Shown here: in pieces, positions 8,276-17,397 of the stretch
How the letters are laid out: each line of letters opens with the position of its first letter
Position numbering within the stretch: position 1 is the stretch's first letter
DNA from: CBDCVY01 sp965223245
GTDB lineage: Bacteria > Nitrospinota > Nitrospinia > Nitrospinales > Nitrospinaceae
Direction of reading: 5' to 3'
DNA length: 64,000 nt
NCBI GenBank assembly: GCA_965223245.1
Contig: CBDCVY010000013.1
Coordinates: 2,542,001 to 2,606,000 of the forward strand
The notes under the pieces: generated by a model
Told to the model about the DNA's origin: nothing
The model's input: only the letters and a program-made list of their open reading frames with translations
The model's database searches: none
Program-made: the position numbers and the translations under genes

Positions 8276-9589
8276 ATGAAAAGGCTACTTCCCGCCTTAC
8301 TATGGGCATTTCTCATTCTATTTTGCAGCGAAACGTCTTTCGCCCGAACCGTCACTTTAATCACGCCGAAGGATACTTACGTCCGTTCCACGGCTCCCAC
8401 AAAAAACTACGGCACCGAACCGCGAATGATTGTCGATGGAGTAAGTCTCGATCCGGAGACTCGAACGTTTGGTGAAGTTGCCGGATTGTTACAGTGGGAT
8501 GTGTCTGCCATTCCGGTGTACTCCATTGTCGACTCGGCCAAAATCACATTGCATTTGTACAACCCCAGTTCCGGGGCGTACCACATTTTTGAGCAGATCG
8601 GATCGTGGAGTGAAAAGTCCGTGACCTGGGATGATTTTTCTCCGGGAAGCACTCCTCTCGGTTCCATTCCTGCTAATCGAAGTGGACCCGTTACCATTGA
8701 ACTCAACGATGACGGCGTCGCTTTGGTTCAAGGTTGGATCGATGGAACTCTGGACAATAACGGACTCGCCATTCGCGCGGGTGGCACCAACGACGGCATC
8801 GGCCTGCATACCAAAGAAGGGTCTATCGATTTTGCAAAACTTAAAATTTCGTTTTCAGATGGCCCCGCTACCATTGAACAACTGCAGGGAGAAATCAATC
8901 GGCTGAGCGCACTGCTTGCCGGGCTTCGCAGAAAGGGCAACACACTCATTTTTGAAGGCATGAATGTTCAGATAGTGAATGGCTACGGAGCCACCAATGG
9001 ACATCCCGGGGAAAAGGACGAACTCTCTCCTTTGAAAACCAATGTCAATGGACTGGGCAACCTCATTGTCGGTTACAACGAAAAAATAGATACCGATTCG
9101 TTCGAAGATTTCCTGGACGAAGATTCGGTGCTATCAGACAAAACCGGATCGCACAATATTATCGTTGGACATGGCCACAATTATTCCAGTTTCGGCGGAC
9201 TGGTGGCCGGTTGGGATAATATTGTATCGAGTCCATATTCTACAGTGAGCGGGGGTAAATACAATCACGCCAGTGAATTCTGTTCTACGGTGGGCGGTGG
9301 ATTTCTCAACGTCGCCAGTGGTGATTACTCCGCCGTCAGTGGCGGCTACCAGCAGATCGCCAGTGGAGATAACTCTAACGTGAGCGGAGGATTCCGCAAC
9401 AAGGCCACCGGGTTTGCCTCTCATGTCAGCGGCGGATTTTCCAACATCGCCAGCGGGGAAAGATCCAGCATCAATGGAGGCATCGCCAACAAAGCTTTCG
9501 GAGAAAATTCTACCGTCAGCGGAGGCGGCAACCGGGAAGCCTCCGGAGAAAACGATTGGGTGGCTGGTAGTTTGTATGAGCAGGATTAG
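8276..9589 (+). CDS. Secreted DNRLRE/CBM96-like protein with YadA-head-like repeats (type A)
   Basis: 437 residues, first of eight paralogues in the window. A signal peptide (MKRLLPALLWAFLILFCSETSFA) is followed by a DNRLRE/CBM96-like beta-sandwich domain, about residues 25-200. Key motifs are DTYVRSTAPTKNYG, LLQWDVSAIP, SWSEKSVTWDDF and ALVQGWIDG. A short coiled coil follows (IEQLQGEINRLSALLAGLRR). Then comes a linker shared with paralogues (NGLGNLIVGYNE, then GSHNIIVGHG) and about ten 14-15-residue repeats of the form VSGGxxNxASGxxS, typical of trimeric YadA heads. It ends in DWVAGSLYEQD with no membrane anchor. It is likely a secreted, possibly trimeric, polysaccharide-binding or matrix protein. 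Confidence 0.85.
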   Translation: MKRLLPALLWAFLILFCSETSFARTVTLITPKDTYVRSTAPTKNYGTEPRMIVDGVSLDPETRTFGEVAGLLQWDVSAIPVYSIVDSAKITLHLYNPSSGAYHIFEQIGSWSEKSVTWDDFSPGSTPLGSIPANRSGPVTIELNDDGVALVQGWIDGTLDNNGLAIRAGGTNDGIGLHTKEGSIDFAKLKISFSDGPATIEQLQGEINRLSALLAGLRRKGNTLIFEGMNVQIVNGYGATNGHPGEKDELSPLKTNVNGLGNLIVGYNEKIDTDSFEDFLDEDSVLSDKTGSHNIIVGHGHNYSSFGGLVAGWDNIVSSPYSTVSGGKYNHASEFCSTVGGGFLNVASGDYSAVSGGYQQIASGDNSNVSGGFRNKATGFASHVSGGFSNIASGERSSINGGIANKAFGENSTVSGGGNREASGENDWVAGSLYEQD

Positions 9590-9662
9590 GTTCGGTTCCC
9601 CGCGCTGATACTCAGCCCTTCCTCTCCGTTAAGAAAATTGGAAAAGCCCTGAAGGAATCACT

Positions 9663-9971
9663 TTACCCAAGACGATCTTTTAGCCTGGCCACCATATCCA
9701 TTCGTTCATGAAGCATGGCGAATATGATCGGCTTTTCTCCTTCCGGAACCAGATAAAAAACATAATGGTGCTCAAAAAGAACCACACGAGCTTCCGGGAA
9801 TTTTTTGGAAAAAGCTCTGGAGGCAACCTTATTGTTTGAAATATTTTTAAAACACTGACTGATTTTACCTAAATAGCTTTCAGCTTGGGTTTCACCCCAT
9901 TCTCCAATCGTGTAGCGAGCGATTTTTTCCAAGTCGGCTTCTGCGTCTTTAGTAAGCTCATAGGGTCGCAT
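9663..9971 (-). CDS. ParE/RelE-superfamily toxin
   Basis: 102 residues with the ParE pattern: MRPYELTKDAEADLEKIARY, then GEWGETQAESYLGKI, and a C-terminal beta segment (VVLFEHHYVFYLVPEGEKPI, then MLHERMD). Members of this family poison gyrase (ParE) or cut mRNA (RelE); the EWGxxQA helix favours ParE. Its ATG overlaps the stop of the antitoxin gene by one base, the usual coupling in such modules. It stands between two DNRLRE genes, so it may stabilise this accessory stretch. Confidence 0.88.
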   Translation of the reverse strand: MRPYELTKDAEADLEKIARYTIGEWGETQAESYLGKISQCFKNISNNKVASRAFSKKFPEARVVLFEHHYVFYLVPEGEKPIIFAMLHERMDMVARLKDRLG

Positions 9972-10234
9972 TACTTTTGTTCTGAGCGGATATCTTCAAA
10001 AACCTGTTCCACCGATCGGGAGGAAAATTTACCTTTCTTTATAGACTCGATACGCGGTTTCAGGAAATCCTCCAGTTTATTTAGAGCCTCTTCTTCGGAC
10101 AGGGAGTCTATTTCGGGAAGTGGCGGTAATGCCCTCTCAAGAACATACTCTTTGATAGACTTACCCTGGAGAGCAGCGACCGCTTTCAGCCGTTTATGTT
10201 GCTCCGGAGTCACCTCTATGGATAAACGACGCAT
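9971..10234 (-). CDS. ParD-like antitoxin
   Basis: An 87-residue partner of the adjacent ParE-like toxin. The N terminus (MRRLSIEVTPEQHKRLKAVA, then ALQGKSIKEYVLERAL) matches a ribbon-helix-helix DNA-binding fold. The acidic C-terminal tail would wrap the toxin. ATG 10234 is preceded by AGGAG eight bases upstream, so I prefer it to the TTG one codon earlier. The operon is probably autoregulated by the toxin-antitoxin complex. Confidence 0.88.
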   Translation of the reverse strand: MRRLSIEVTPEQHKRLKAVAALQGKSIKEYVLERALPPLPEIDSLSEEEALNKLEDFLKPRIESIKKGKFSSRSVEQVFEDIRSEQK

Positions 10235-10598
10235 CAAAATTTCTCCTATCTAAGTTGGTAACGCTCTCAAAGTATAGCTTCTTAGGGCACAAATGTAAAT
10301 AATGAACAAATATTCATTTATCACAAGAAAACGGATTTAGCATATATGGGGTCCCTATATAACTTTAAACTTCAACTATAAATACTAGCCTTAGAAATTC
10401 GAAGAGGACAAAAGAGGGATGAAGTGATTCGTCTTCGGGGATTTTCAAATATTCTATTTATGCAAAAGTTCCTCTTTCCTTTTTAGTCTAAATTTTCTAA
10501 ACCATTATAAATTGCTAACATAAACCCAATTTTTCTCAGCCATCGGATTTGCATCGAAATTGAATTTCTTTTTACCCCCAATTTGCCCCCATGAATTT
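10235..10598. other. Spacer with degenerate repeat remnants
   Basis: Upstream of the toxin-antitoxin operon. It contains a weak TATATA-family trace (CCCTATATAACTT near 10350). Around 10405-10480 is a degraded MITE-like copy (AGAGGGATGAAGTGATTCGTC, split here: AGAGGGATGAAG then TGATTCGTC; right end TATGCAAAAGTTCCTC). No gene is supported. Confidence 0.45.
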
Positions 10599-10627
10599 TT
10601 GACAAAACCGGCTAAAAAGTATAAATT
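10599..10627 (+). promoter_or_regulatory. Likely sigma-70-type promoter of a DNRLRE gene
   Basis: TTGACA at 10599-10604 and TAAATT 17 bases later (or TATAAA at 15 bases), with an A-rich spacer ending CTAAAAAGTA. Similar arrangements precede other DNRLRE genes and the giant gene at 61046. It lies about 50 bases upstream of ATG 10677. Confidence 0.5.
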
Positions 10628-10676
10628 TTGGCCAAATAACAACATTAAATACTGTTTCTCACCGGGAGGGGGGACC

Positions 10677-11903
10677 ATGAAACGAATCGCATGTTTTTTA
10701 ACTTTAATCGCAATACTATTGACCAGCACATCTGCGCTGGCAGTAATCAATTTAATTTCCAATCCGGAAGACAGTTATGTACGCCAAACGTCTCCGGCCA
10801 TGAATTATGGTTCGGAAAATGCTTTGCTTGCCGATGGCATCAGCCAGGATCCGGACAACGGTTTGTACGGTGAAGTCGCCACGCTCATCAAATGGGATGT
10901 ATCCGGTATACCTTCCGGTTCCGTGGTCACCGACGCCGCAATCACTTTAGACTTTTTTAATTCCAGCAGTGGCACTTATCGAATACTGCAGCAACTCAAC
11001 GCGTGGAGCGAAAACTCGGTGGACTTCACGGATTTATCCACCTCCGGCACAATCCGCGGAACCATTCCTGCCGGAAGCCTTGGCGTAGTCAGAATTCCTT
11101 TAAATGCCACCGGCATCGCTTTAGTACAAGGGTGGATCAATGGCACTATAGATAACAACGGCATTGCTATTCGCACCTCCGGCACTAACGACGGAATTGG
11201 TATGGATTCAAATGAGTCTTCCGGAATGGCACCTGCATTAGAAGTAAAATATGAAGGGGCGACTTTGACTCTGGAAGAACTCACCGCGAAGGTTCGCGAA
11301 TTGGAAGATCTTTTGGAAGGCGTCACCCGATCCGGAAGCAACATTTTTATCACCGGTGCTAATGTACATTTACGCAGTGGTCTGGGATCAACAGATGGCA
11401 GCGACAGCTCAAATCCTCCACGTGTTAATGGTTTGGGCAATTTAATTGTCGGTTACAACGAACCGCCTCCCTGCCCCCCGGCAACTATATGTTTGAATCG
11501 GCTCGGTTCGCACAATGTGGTCGTTGGTCCTGAACATACCTATACCAGTTATGGCGGAATCGTGTCCGGAGATCGAAACAGAATCACGGATATTTACAGT
11601 GTGGCGATTGGAGGGTTTCTCAATCGATCCACCGGTTCTTATTCAGGCACGTTCGGTGGTTCCGGCAACCAGGCGACGGGAAATTTTTCCACCGTTACCG
11701 GCGGAGCCAGCAATACTGCTAGTGGCGGCACCTCTCATATCAGCGGTGGACGGCAAAACGACGCTACCGGCGGATTTTCTACCGTGAGCGGCGGACGTGA
11801 AAACACTTCTTCCGGAAATTCGGCAACCGTTGGTGGAGGATTTCAACGAAGTGTTAACGGGTTCGACGACTGGAGAGCCGGCAGTTTGTTTGAAACTCAA
11901 TAA
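10677..11903 (+). CDS. Secreted DNRLRE/CBM96-like protein with YadA-head-like repeats (type A)
   Basis: 408 residues. ATG 10677 follows GGGAGGGGGGACC and starts a signal peptide (MKRIACFLTLIAILLTSTSALA). The DNRLRE-like domain spans about 25-200 (EDSYVRQTSPAMNYG, LIKWDVSGIP, ALVQGWINGTIDNNG). A short coiled coil (LEELTAKVRELEDLLEGV) leads to NGLGNLIVGYNE and then 14-residue GGxxNxATG repeats. The C terminus DDWRAGSLFETQ matches the WVAGSL ending of its paralogues. It has no anchor domain. A strong terminator follows, so it is probably monocistronic. Confidence 0.87.
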   Translation: MKRIACFLTLIAILLTSTSALAVINLISNPEDSYVRQTSPAMNYGSENALLADGISQDPDNGLYGEVATLIKWDVSGIPSGSVVTDAAITLDFFNSSSGTYRILQQLNAWSENSVDFTDLSTSGTIRGTIPAGSLGVVRIPLNATGIALVQGWINGTIDNNGIAIRTSGTNDGIGMDSNESSGMAPALEVKYEGATLTLEELTAKVRELEDLLEGVTRSGSNIFITGANVHLRSGLGSTDGSDSSNPPRVNGLGNLIVGYNEPPPCPPATICLNRLGSHNVVVGPEHTYTSYGGIVSGDRNRITDIYSVAIGGFLNRSTGSYSGTFGGSGNQATGNFSTVTGGASNTASGGTSHISGGRQNDATGGFSTVSGGRENTSSGNSATVGGGFQRSVNGFDDWRAGSLFETQ

Positions 11904-11917
11904 TTTGTTTTTACATG

Positions 11918-11952
11918 GCAGACCCCCGGTTCCTGCCGGGGTCTGCTTTTTT
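11918..11952 (+). terminator. Rho-independent terminator
   Basis: GCAGACCCCCGG pairs with CCGGGGTCTGC across a short loop, followed by a T-rich run (TTTTTTG). It lies just after the DNRLRE gene ending at 11903. Confidence 0.88.
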
Positions 11953-12080
11953 GTCCTGCAATCCAAGAAAAGCGTGGCCCATAAATTTTATATGCAGAAC
12001 CTCGCGGTTGCGCTGCATATTTTACTTCCATTTAACTATTGATTAAAAACTATTTTCATCGCTAACGATAGACAATTCGA

Positions 12081-13280
12081 CTAATTGCCGCAGGTCACCC
12101 ATATTTCCGGTTGGCCCGACAGATTCTTAAATCCCGGTGCGCGTTTGGCATCGGAAGTCGTCATGGCTCTGCCTCCGTAGTGCACTTTCTGTCCGTTCAC
12201 GGTTATCGTTCCCCCACGGCTCCTGGCAATTGGGTAACGCATGGCGTCGACTTTGTCCTGAACCTGGTCCAATTCATCCATTTGCTGATTCAGGACTTTT
12301 TGAAATTCATCCGGCCGCAACGAATTCATCTTTTTATCAGGATATTTTGCCCGAACTGCCGTGGTCTCTTCCGCCGCAAATTTATTTACCTTGTCATCAA
12401 GTTGTTTTTGAATTATCAGAGGCGGCAGGGTGCGTTGTTCCGGTGCCAGTTCCCCCAGGAGCAAGTCCACCGTATGAAAGTATTGTTTTTGGTTTACAGG
12501 ATGGCTTTTGGTGAGAAAGATAATGGCCGGGCGACCTCGGAAAGTTCCCGTTCCCGTGGCATCGAACTCGACAATCAGGTTACCGGTGCGGTACTCTTTC
12601 GTCGAACAATAATCGGTTTGAAACGTATGCTTCTCATTTCCCAGTTTCAGGGTCAGGACATTGGCGGAAGACTGCGGGTTGGACTGAGACGCCCGGGCAA
12701 AGTCCATCATTTCTTTGCCACATGTCAGGTGAAAGTTCATCGGAACTTTTCCGATATGGTCTTCCACCATTCCCTTCCATTCTAAAGTGTTGCCGTTCAT
12801 CGACAAAGTGGGATTTCTGACCTCAAAGTGAGATCTCTTACCAAAGTGAAATTGAATATAACCTCTCTCATTCCCTCCGCTTACTGTTAATCGGGCATTA
12901 TCCAATCCCGGAGCCTGATCCGCTTGAATCATCAAGTGCCCTGTGCTTCTATCGTTAATTTCGCAACGGACGACTTTCAGGTTGAACAGCATCCCATCCA
13001 AGTCCACTCGAACGTCCCCATGGCCGGCAGTCTTTTCTTCAAAATTTCGCTGCGCCTTTTTCAATTTAGCATTTTTGCGCCGGGAGTCCTCTTGCATCCG
13101 GCCTTTCATCATATTTTCCAGTTGTTCAATTTGTTTTGGATCCATTCCTTGTTGCTTTAACATTTCCATTGCTTTATCCATTTCCTGTTGTTGGGACCTT
13201 CCCCCTCCTTCCACAGGAACCTGTCCCGCCAAAGTCATTAGAAATATAACCGGAATCCAGAGTTTATTTATGAACTGCAT
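12081..13280 (-). CDS. Hypothetical secreted protein
   Basis: A 399-residue protein I do not recognise. ATG 13280 follows GGGAGGATAT and starts a signal peptide (MQFINKLWIPVIFLMTLAGQVPV). Residues about 28-85 are Gln/Lys/Met-rich and probably a coiled coil (QQQEMDKAMEMLKQQGMDP, then QIEQLENMMKGRM). The remaining 300 residues look beta-rich (VRVDLDGMLFNLKVVRCEIN, then LIVEFDATGTGTFRGRPA). Several cysteines could form periplasmic disulfides. It lies convergent to the DNRLRE gene and is separated from it by the terminator. Confidence 0.8.
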   Translation of the reverse strand: MQFINKLWIPVIFLMTLAGQVPVEGGGRSQQQEMDKAMEMLKQQGMDPKQIEQLENMMKGRMQEDSRRKNAKLKKAQRNFEEKTAGHGDVRVDLDGMLFNLKVVRCEINDRSTGHLMIQADQAPGLDNARLTVSGGNERGYIQFHFGKRSHFEVRNPTLSMNGNTLEWKGMVEDHIGKVPMNFHLTCGKEMMDFARASQSNPQSSANVLTLKLGNEKHTFQTDYCSTKEYRTGNLIVEFDATGTGTFRGRPAIIFLTKSHPVNQKQYFHTVDLLLGELAPEQRTLPPLIIQKQLDDKVNKFAAEETTAVRAKYPDKKMNSLRPDEFQKVLNQQMDELDQVQDKVDAMRYPIARSRGGTITVNGQKVHYGGRAMTTSDAKRAPGFKNLSGQPEIWVTCGN

Positions 13281-13477
13281 ATATCCTCCCTTATTTTCTC
13301 TTTGAATTGCAGGTCCCGACTTCTGAAACCGCAAATGACGAACCTATCGCAAACTGTCACTACAATTAGGTAGCCATGCTACCAGAATCCGGGGCTTCGC
13401 TCACACTATTCAGGCAGGCCTCAATTCTCAGGGGTCTGTTTTTTTAAATCATATTCTAAAGTTTGCTTAATGAAATT

Positions 13478-14011
13478 TTAGGGAAACAAAAATTCTTTTT
13501 GGACTGCCAATTCCTGTTTTGTGATTTCTTCCAGGACTTTTGGGTTATCCGCCTCGAGTGCTTTCCAACCTTTATAATATTTTCTCAGATAAGATTTTCT
13601 GTTATTAGAAAACAATCGCCCGATTTCTTCTTCCGCAAAGTCCAACATGATTTCAAATTTGATTTCATCGATTCGGTAATTATATTCAGCATTTAGTGCT
13701 TGGTATTCCTCAGGAGAATTGGGATTTCCTGATTCGAAAGTTTTTCCCTCTTCCAGACCAACTTCATTTTTTATCGCAACAATTTTTTGGTTTATTTCCT
13801 GCAATTGCTGATCGTCCCGAACTTCATTTACTTTATGATCGGAGAGCTTTTCTAATGCGAGGGCGATTCCATAGAAAATTAAATTGTGATATTCGGGAGC
13901 CATGGAAAAACTTCTCATTCTTTGAAGTTTTCGAATGAGTTCCGACAGCTTTTCAAATTCTTTACCCTGACAACTCTGGACATTTCTAATTAATTGAATA
14001 ATTTTTTCCAT
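13478..14011 (-). CDS. Hypothetical protein
   Basis: 177 residues, no signal peptide or membrane segment, and rich in Glu, Lys, Leu and Asn: an all-helical cytosolic protein (MEKIIQLIRNVQSCQGKEF, then FEKLSELIRKLQRM). I chose ATG 14011 over the TTG six codons upstream. I recognise no family. It is not obviously linked to its neighbours. Confidence 0.6.
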   Translation of the reverse strand: MEKIIQLIRNVQSCQGKEFEKLSELIRKLQRMRSFSMAPEYHNLIFYGIALALEKLSDHKVNEVRDDQQLQEINQKIVAIKNEVGLEEGKTFESGNPNSPEEYQALNAEYNYRIDEIKFEIMLDFAEEEIGRLFSNNRKSYLRKYYKGWKALEADNPKVLEEITKQELAVQKEFLFP

Positions 14012-14174
14012 GAAGAGTTCTCTAATCAAAAATCAGAATTTATAAAATTTAGCCACATTTAAAAGGAATTTCCGAAGAGATGCAAGATTAAGTTTAAAAA
14101 AGGAAACTCCAAATATAAATCCCAGCAATCCGAGCAGGAAACCTGTAAGCTGGTTGAAAACCGGAGGAAGAATA

Positions 14175-14345
14175 GTGGAAAACTACATTTTTTATATTTT
14201 GGTCTCTTCAATGATTCTGAACTTTTTTGTGCTGGGGATTTCACTCAACCGACCCAATTCGTTTTATCCCGTAGCTTTGTGCGCGCTCTCCATCGGATTG
14301 CAGGGATATGCTTTGCGGTTGGTGGCGATAGGATCTATTAATTAA
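14175..14345 (+). CDS. Small hydrophobic membrane protein
   Basis: A 56-residue ORF from a GTG start preceded by GGAGGA at good spacing (14163-14168). It has two predicted membrane segments: YIFYILVSSMILNFFVLGI and FYPVALCALSIGLQGYALRL. It is the kind of short protein often missed by gene callers. No partner is evident. The support is the ribosome binding site and the regular hydrophobic pattern. Confidence 0.5.
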   Translation: MENYIFYILVSSMILNFFVLGISLNRPNSFYPVALCALSIGLQGYALRLVAIGSIN

Positions 14346-14582
14346 AGCTCATCGACTTGCCAAAATCTCTTTTCGTTAAATTCTATTATTTTTTGGCAAG
14401 ACGGAGTAAAAGTTCTAACTAGTTTTATTTAAAGGACATTTTTACCCATCTCTTCTTAGATGGAGTGCTTTTTCCATGGGGTGATTTGACAGAATGAACA
14501 GTGGGGACTATGTTTTTGAGACATAATTGTTTTTTACTTGAGCAAAGCAACTAAATCTAATCATTTGGAGGAGGAACAGTTT

Positions 14583-15005
14583 ATGTCTATCATAGAAAAT
14601 GTTTCAGGCACCCATGGAAAGATTTTAGTTATTGATGACGAGGAAGATGTAAGAGATATCGTGAAACTTCAATTGGAAGAATCCGGTTATCAAGTGCTTA
14701 CGGCCCAGGATGGGGAAGAAGGGATTAACCTTATGAAACAGGGGTCCAATTTAGTACAGGTGGGGTTGATCATTTGTGATATTCGCATGCCAAAAGTAAA
14801 TGGAATCGAGGCGATTGAGTATATCAAAGAACATGCGCCCTCTAAACCCATTATGGTACTCACCGGCTACCCGGACACCAATTTGGCCGTATCTCTTATT
14901 AAAAAAGGGGTTAAAGAATATGTGGTCAAGCCTGTGGATAAAGACGTATTACTGGAAAAAGTGAAAACGATTCTTTCCTCGAAGCAGGACTTTGATTATG
15001 CCTAG
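14583..15005 (+). CDS. Single-domain CheY-like response regulator
   Basis: A 140-residue receiver domain without an output domain. Visible landmarks are the acidic pair in KILVIDDEEDVRDI, the phosphoacceptor Asp (about D66) in LIICDIRMPKVNG, the Thr in PIMVLTGYPD and the conserved Lys (about K116) in EYVVKPVDKD. ATG 14583 follows GGAGGAGGAACAGTTT. It could carry phosphate to or from a separate kinase, but no kinase gene adjoins it. A terminator follows 240 bases later, separating it from the lipid cluster. Confidence 0.92.
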   Translation: MSIIENVSGTHGKILVIDDEEDVRDIVKLQLEESGYQVLTAQDGEEGINLMKQGSNLVQVGLIICDIRMPKVNGIEAIEYIKEHAPSKPIMVLTGYPDTNLAVSLIKKGVKEYVVKPVDKDVLLEKVKTILSSKQDFDYA

Positions 15006-15242
15006 GCATTAGAAACACATTTTATTTTCGCGAAATTATAGTTTCGGATATTATCTAAATAGCCTAAGAGAACTCGTTTTGCTCCTTGATAACTATGGAG
15101 AAATTCAATGACGAACCGGTCTCCGATAGTTGATTTGAAACTGATTCAATTGGAATTTACATATCACGCTGAAAGCTCTCGAGTTTTTAACAAAATGTTT
15201 TTGGCTATTTCTTAGTTGTAAAAATTTCTCAGACGGCAATCG

Positions 15243-15275
15243 CCCCGGAAGCCTTACCACTTCCGGGGTTTTTCT
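15243..15275 (+). terminator. Rho-independent terminator
   Basis: CCCCGGAAG pairs with CTTCCGGGG and is followed by TTTTT. It lies downstream of the response regulator and upstream of the lipid cluster. Confidence 0.88.
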
Positions 15276-15603
15276 TTGGTTATAGCTTCCTTCTCATCTG
15301 TTTTTCCACTCAAGGGCCCAAACGGCAAACCGCCTCCTTAAAAGAAGTGATTCCACTTCTGATCTTTTTGTAAAACAAAGGATGACAAAAAATACATTTG
15401 GGCAACGACAGATTCAATATTCCCAGTGGGATATTATTCCTCAGAATTATTTCTTGAGTCTTTGTGTTAGAGACTCATGGGACACAATAGATATTACTTT
15501 TTTAAAAGTACTTATCTGAAATTTAACTTTAAGAGCAACAAATTTTGAGGGTTTCAGCATTCTCTCCTTTAAAGCTCTTTCCATAATAATTGAGGGGACC
15601 ATT
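15276..15603. other. Leader region of the FAAL cluster
   Basis: A 328-bp AT-rich spacer that should hold the promoter of the acyl-AMP ligase operon. I see no clear -35/-10 pair, no repeat copy and no convincing ORF. Confidence 0.4.
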
Positions 15604-17397
15604 ATGGAAAACCAATGGAATTCTTTTGTCGAGTTGTTACAGGTCCGAGCGCAAGTCCAACCCAGGGACCGGGCTTTTACTTTTTTAGATGAAAATGGCA
15701 ACGAAGAAACCAATCTTACATTTGATGAACTCAACCGCCAGGCAATGGCCGTCGCGGGTTACCTTCAATCTACAACTCCACCCGGGGAACGCGTTTTACT
15801 GTTTTTCCCACCGGGTTTGGATTTTGTTGTCGGGTTCTTTGGATGTTTATATGCCGGGTTGATCGCCATTCCCGTTTTCCCGGGAAAAAGAGAGCAATCG
15901 TTAAACAATATTCAAAGAATTATTTCGGACGCTCAGGTCTCCGTTTGCCTCACCAATAAATCTTTTTACAAAAAAATAAAACACTTCCACTTTAAAAGCA
16001 CGGATCTGGTAAACCTGCCCTGGAAATGTGTGGACGACCTGGCTTTTCAAAGCGAGTTTGAATGGAACCAACCCCTCATTCAACAAACCGATTTGGCGTT
16101 TCTTCAATATACTTCCGGGTCGACCGGTCACCCCAAAGGTGTGATGGTGAGCCACCAAAATATTTTACATAACTCTGAAATGATTCGCGTCGGTTTTGGA
16201 CACACGCAACAAACCGTTTTTGTGGGTTGGTTGCCGCTATTTCACGACATGGGATTGGTTGGAAATGTTTTACAACCTTTATATATGGGAATCCATAGTG
16301 TCTTTATGGCTCCCGCCACCTTTGTGTCTAATCCCTATCGCTGGCTGCAGGCGATTTCCAAATACAGAGCGACGACGAGTGGTGGACCCAACTTTGCGTA
16401 TGACCTGTGTGCCCATACGGTCACGCCGGAAGAAGTGGCAACTCTTGATCTCAGCAGTTGGGACAATGCCTTTATTGGAGCCGAGCCCATATTTTCCTGC
16501 ACGATGAAAAATTTTTACAGGGTCTTTAAATCTTGCGGTTTTCAATGGAATGCTTTTTACACCTGCTATGGAATGGCAGAGGCCACCTTGTTTATCTCCG
16601 GCGCCAACAAAAGTAATCCGCCGACTTTACTTTCCAAAACCAGCACCGAGTGTAATGACAATTCGGAACCTTCGAAAATTATTGAAACCGAGAAAACCTA
16701 TATTGGTTGCGGCAAAAGCTGGCTCGATCAGGAATATCTAATTGTTAATCCTGACACCTCGATTCCCTGCGATGAGAATGAAGAAGGGGAAGTTTGGGTT
16801 CGGGGTAAAAATGTTGCTCACGGCTATTGGAATCAACCTGAAAAAACAGAAGAGACTTTCAGGAATTATGTATTGGGAACTAAAGGCGGTCCGTTTTTAC
16901 GCACGGGCGACCTGGGTTTCATTCAAAAGGGAGAGTTATTTATTACAGGCAGGCTAAAAGATATCATCATCATAAACGGCCGCAATTACTATCCTCAAGA
17001 TATAGAAAAAACCGTAGAAAAAAGTCATCCTTCTATACGCCTCCACAGCACCGCTGCTTTTTCAGTGGAACAGGAAGCCAGTGAACACCTGGCCATTAGC
17101 GCGGAGGTCACAAGAGAGTGTGTTCGAAAAACGAATTTTGAGGATATCTATTCTTCAGTACGTTCTTCAATTTTAGAAAATCATTCCTTAGATACGACGG
17201 CCATTATTCTTTTGAGGCCGGGAAGTATTCCTAAAACCTCCAGTAATAAAATTCGAAGAGGTCTTTGCAGAACACTTTATAAAAATGACGACTTTAAAAA
17301 AATTGGGCAATGGGAAAAACCCATTCTTCAGTTACATTCAAAACAAGTAGACCGGTTGACTTATAAGGTGAATCCGGAAATGGGGAGACAAATTTAA
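15604..17397 (+). CDS. Fatty acyl-AMP ligase (FAAL)-like adenylating enzyme
   Basis: 597 residues of the acyl-adenylate-forming superfamily. It would activate a fatty acid with ATP to acyl-AMP for hand-over to an acyl carrier protein. The start (LLQVRAQVQPRDRAFTFLDE) and ERVLLFFPPGLDFVVGFFGC with AIPVFPGKR are FAAL-like. The P-loop YTSGSTGHPKG lies at about residues 169-179. Later motifs are GWLPLFHDMGLVGNVLQP, FYTCYGMAEATLFISGA, FLRTGDLGF and GRLKDIIIINGRNYYPQDIE. The last is a form typical of FAALs. The FAAL-specific insertion that blocks CoA use cannot be judged without an alignment. No ACP domain is fused. The stop directly abuts the next ATG, so the genes are coupled. Confidence 0.88.
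   Translation: MENQWNSFVELLQVRAQVQPRDRAFTFLDENGNEETNLTFDELNRQAMAVAGYLQSTTPPGERVLLFFPPGLDFVVGFFGCLYAGLIAIPVFPGKREQSLNNIQRIISDAQVSVCLTNKSFYKKIKHFHFKSTDLVNLPWKCVDDLAFQSEFEWNQPLIQQTDLAFLQYTSGSTGHPKGVMVSHQNILHNSEMIRVGFGHTQQTVFVGWLPLFHDMGLVGNVLQPLYMGIHSVFMAPATFVSNPYRWLQAISKYRATTSGGPNFAYDLCAHTVTPEEVATLDLSSWDNAFIGAEPIFSCTMKNFYRVFKSCGFQWNAFYTCYGMAEATLFISGANKSNPPTLLSKTSTECNDNSEPSKIIETEKTYIGCGKSWLDQEYLIVNPDTSIPCDENEEGEVWVRGKNVAHGYWNQPEKTEETFRNYVLGTKGGPFLRTGDLGFIQKGELFITGRLKDIIIINGRNYYPQDIEKTVEKSHPSIRLHSTAAFSVEQEASEHLAISAEVTRECVRKTNFEDIYSSVRSSILENHSLDTTAIILLRPGSIPKTSSNKIRRGLCRTLYKNDDFKKIGQWEKPILQLHSKQVDRLTYKVNPEMGRQI

Noticed and set aside
9200..9540. Regular short repeats that could suggest a CRISPR array
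   Set aside because: They are in-frame protein repeats (GGxxNxASG) with uneven DNA spacing, not identical repeats with unique spacers.
15447..15734. 95-codon reverse ORF at the head of the FAAL gene
   Set aside because: Overlaps a well-supported coding start and has no recognisable feature.
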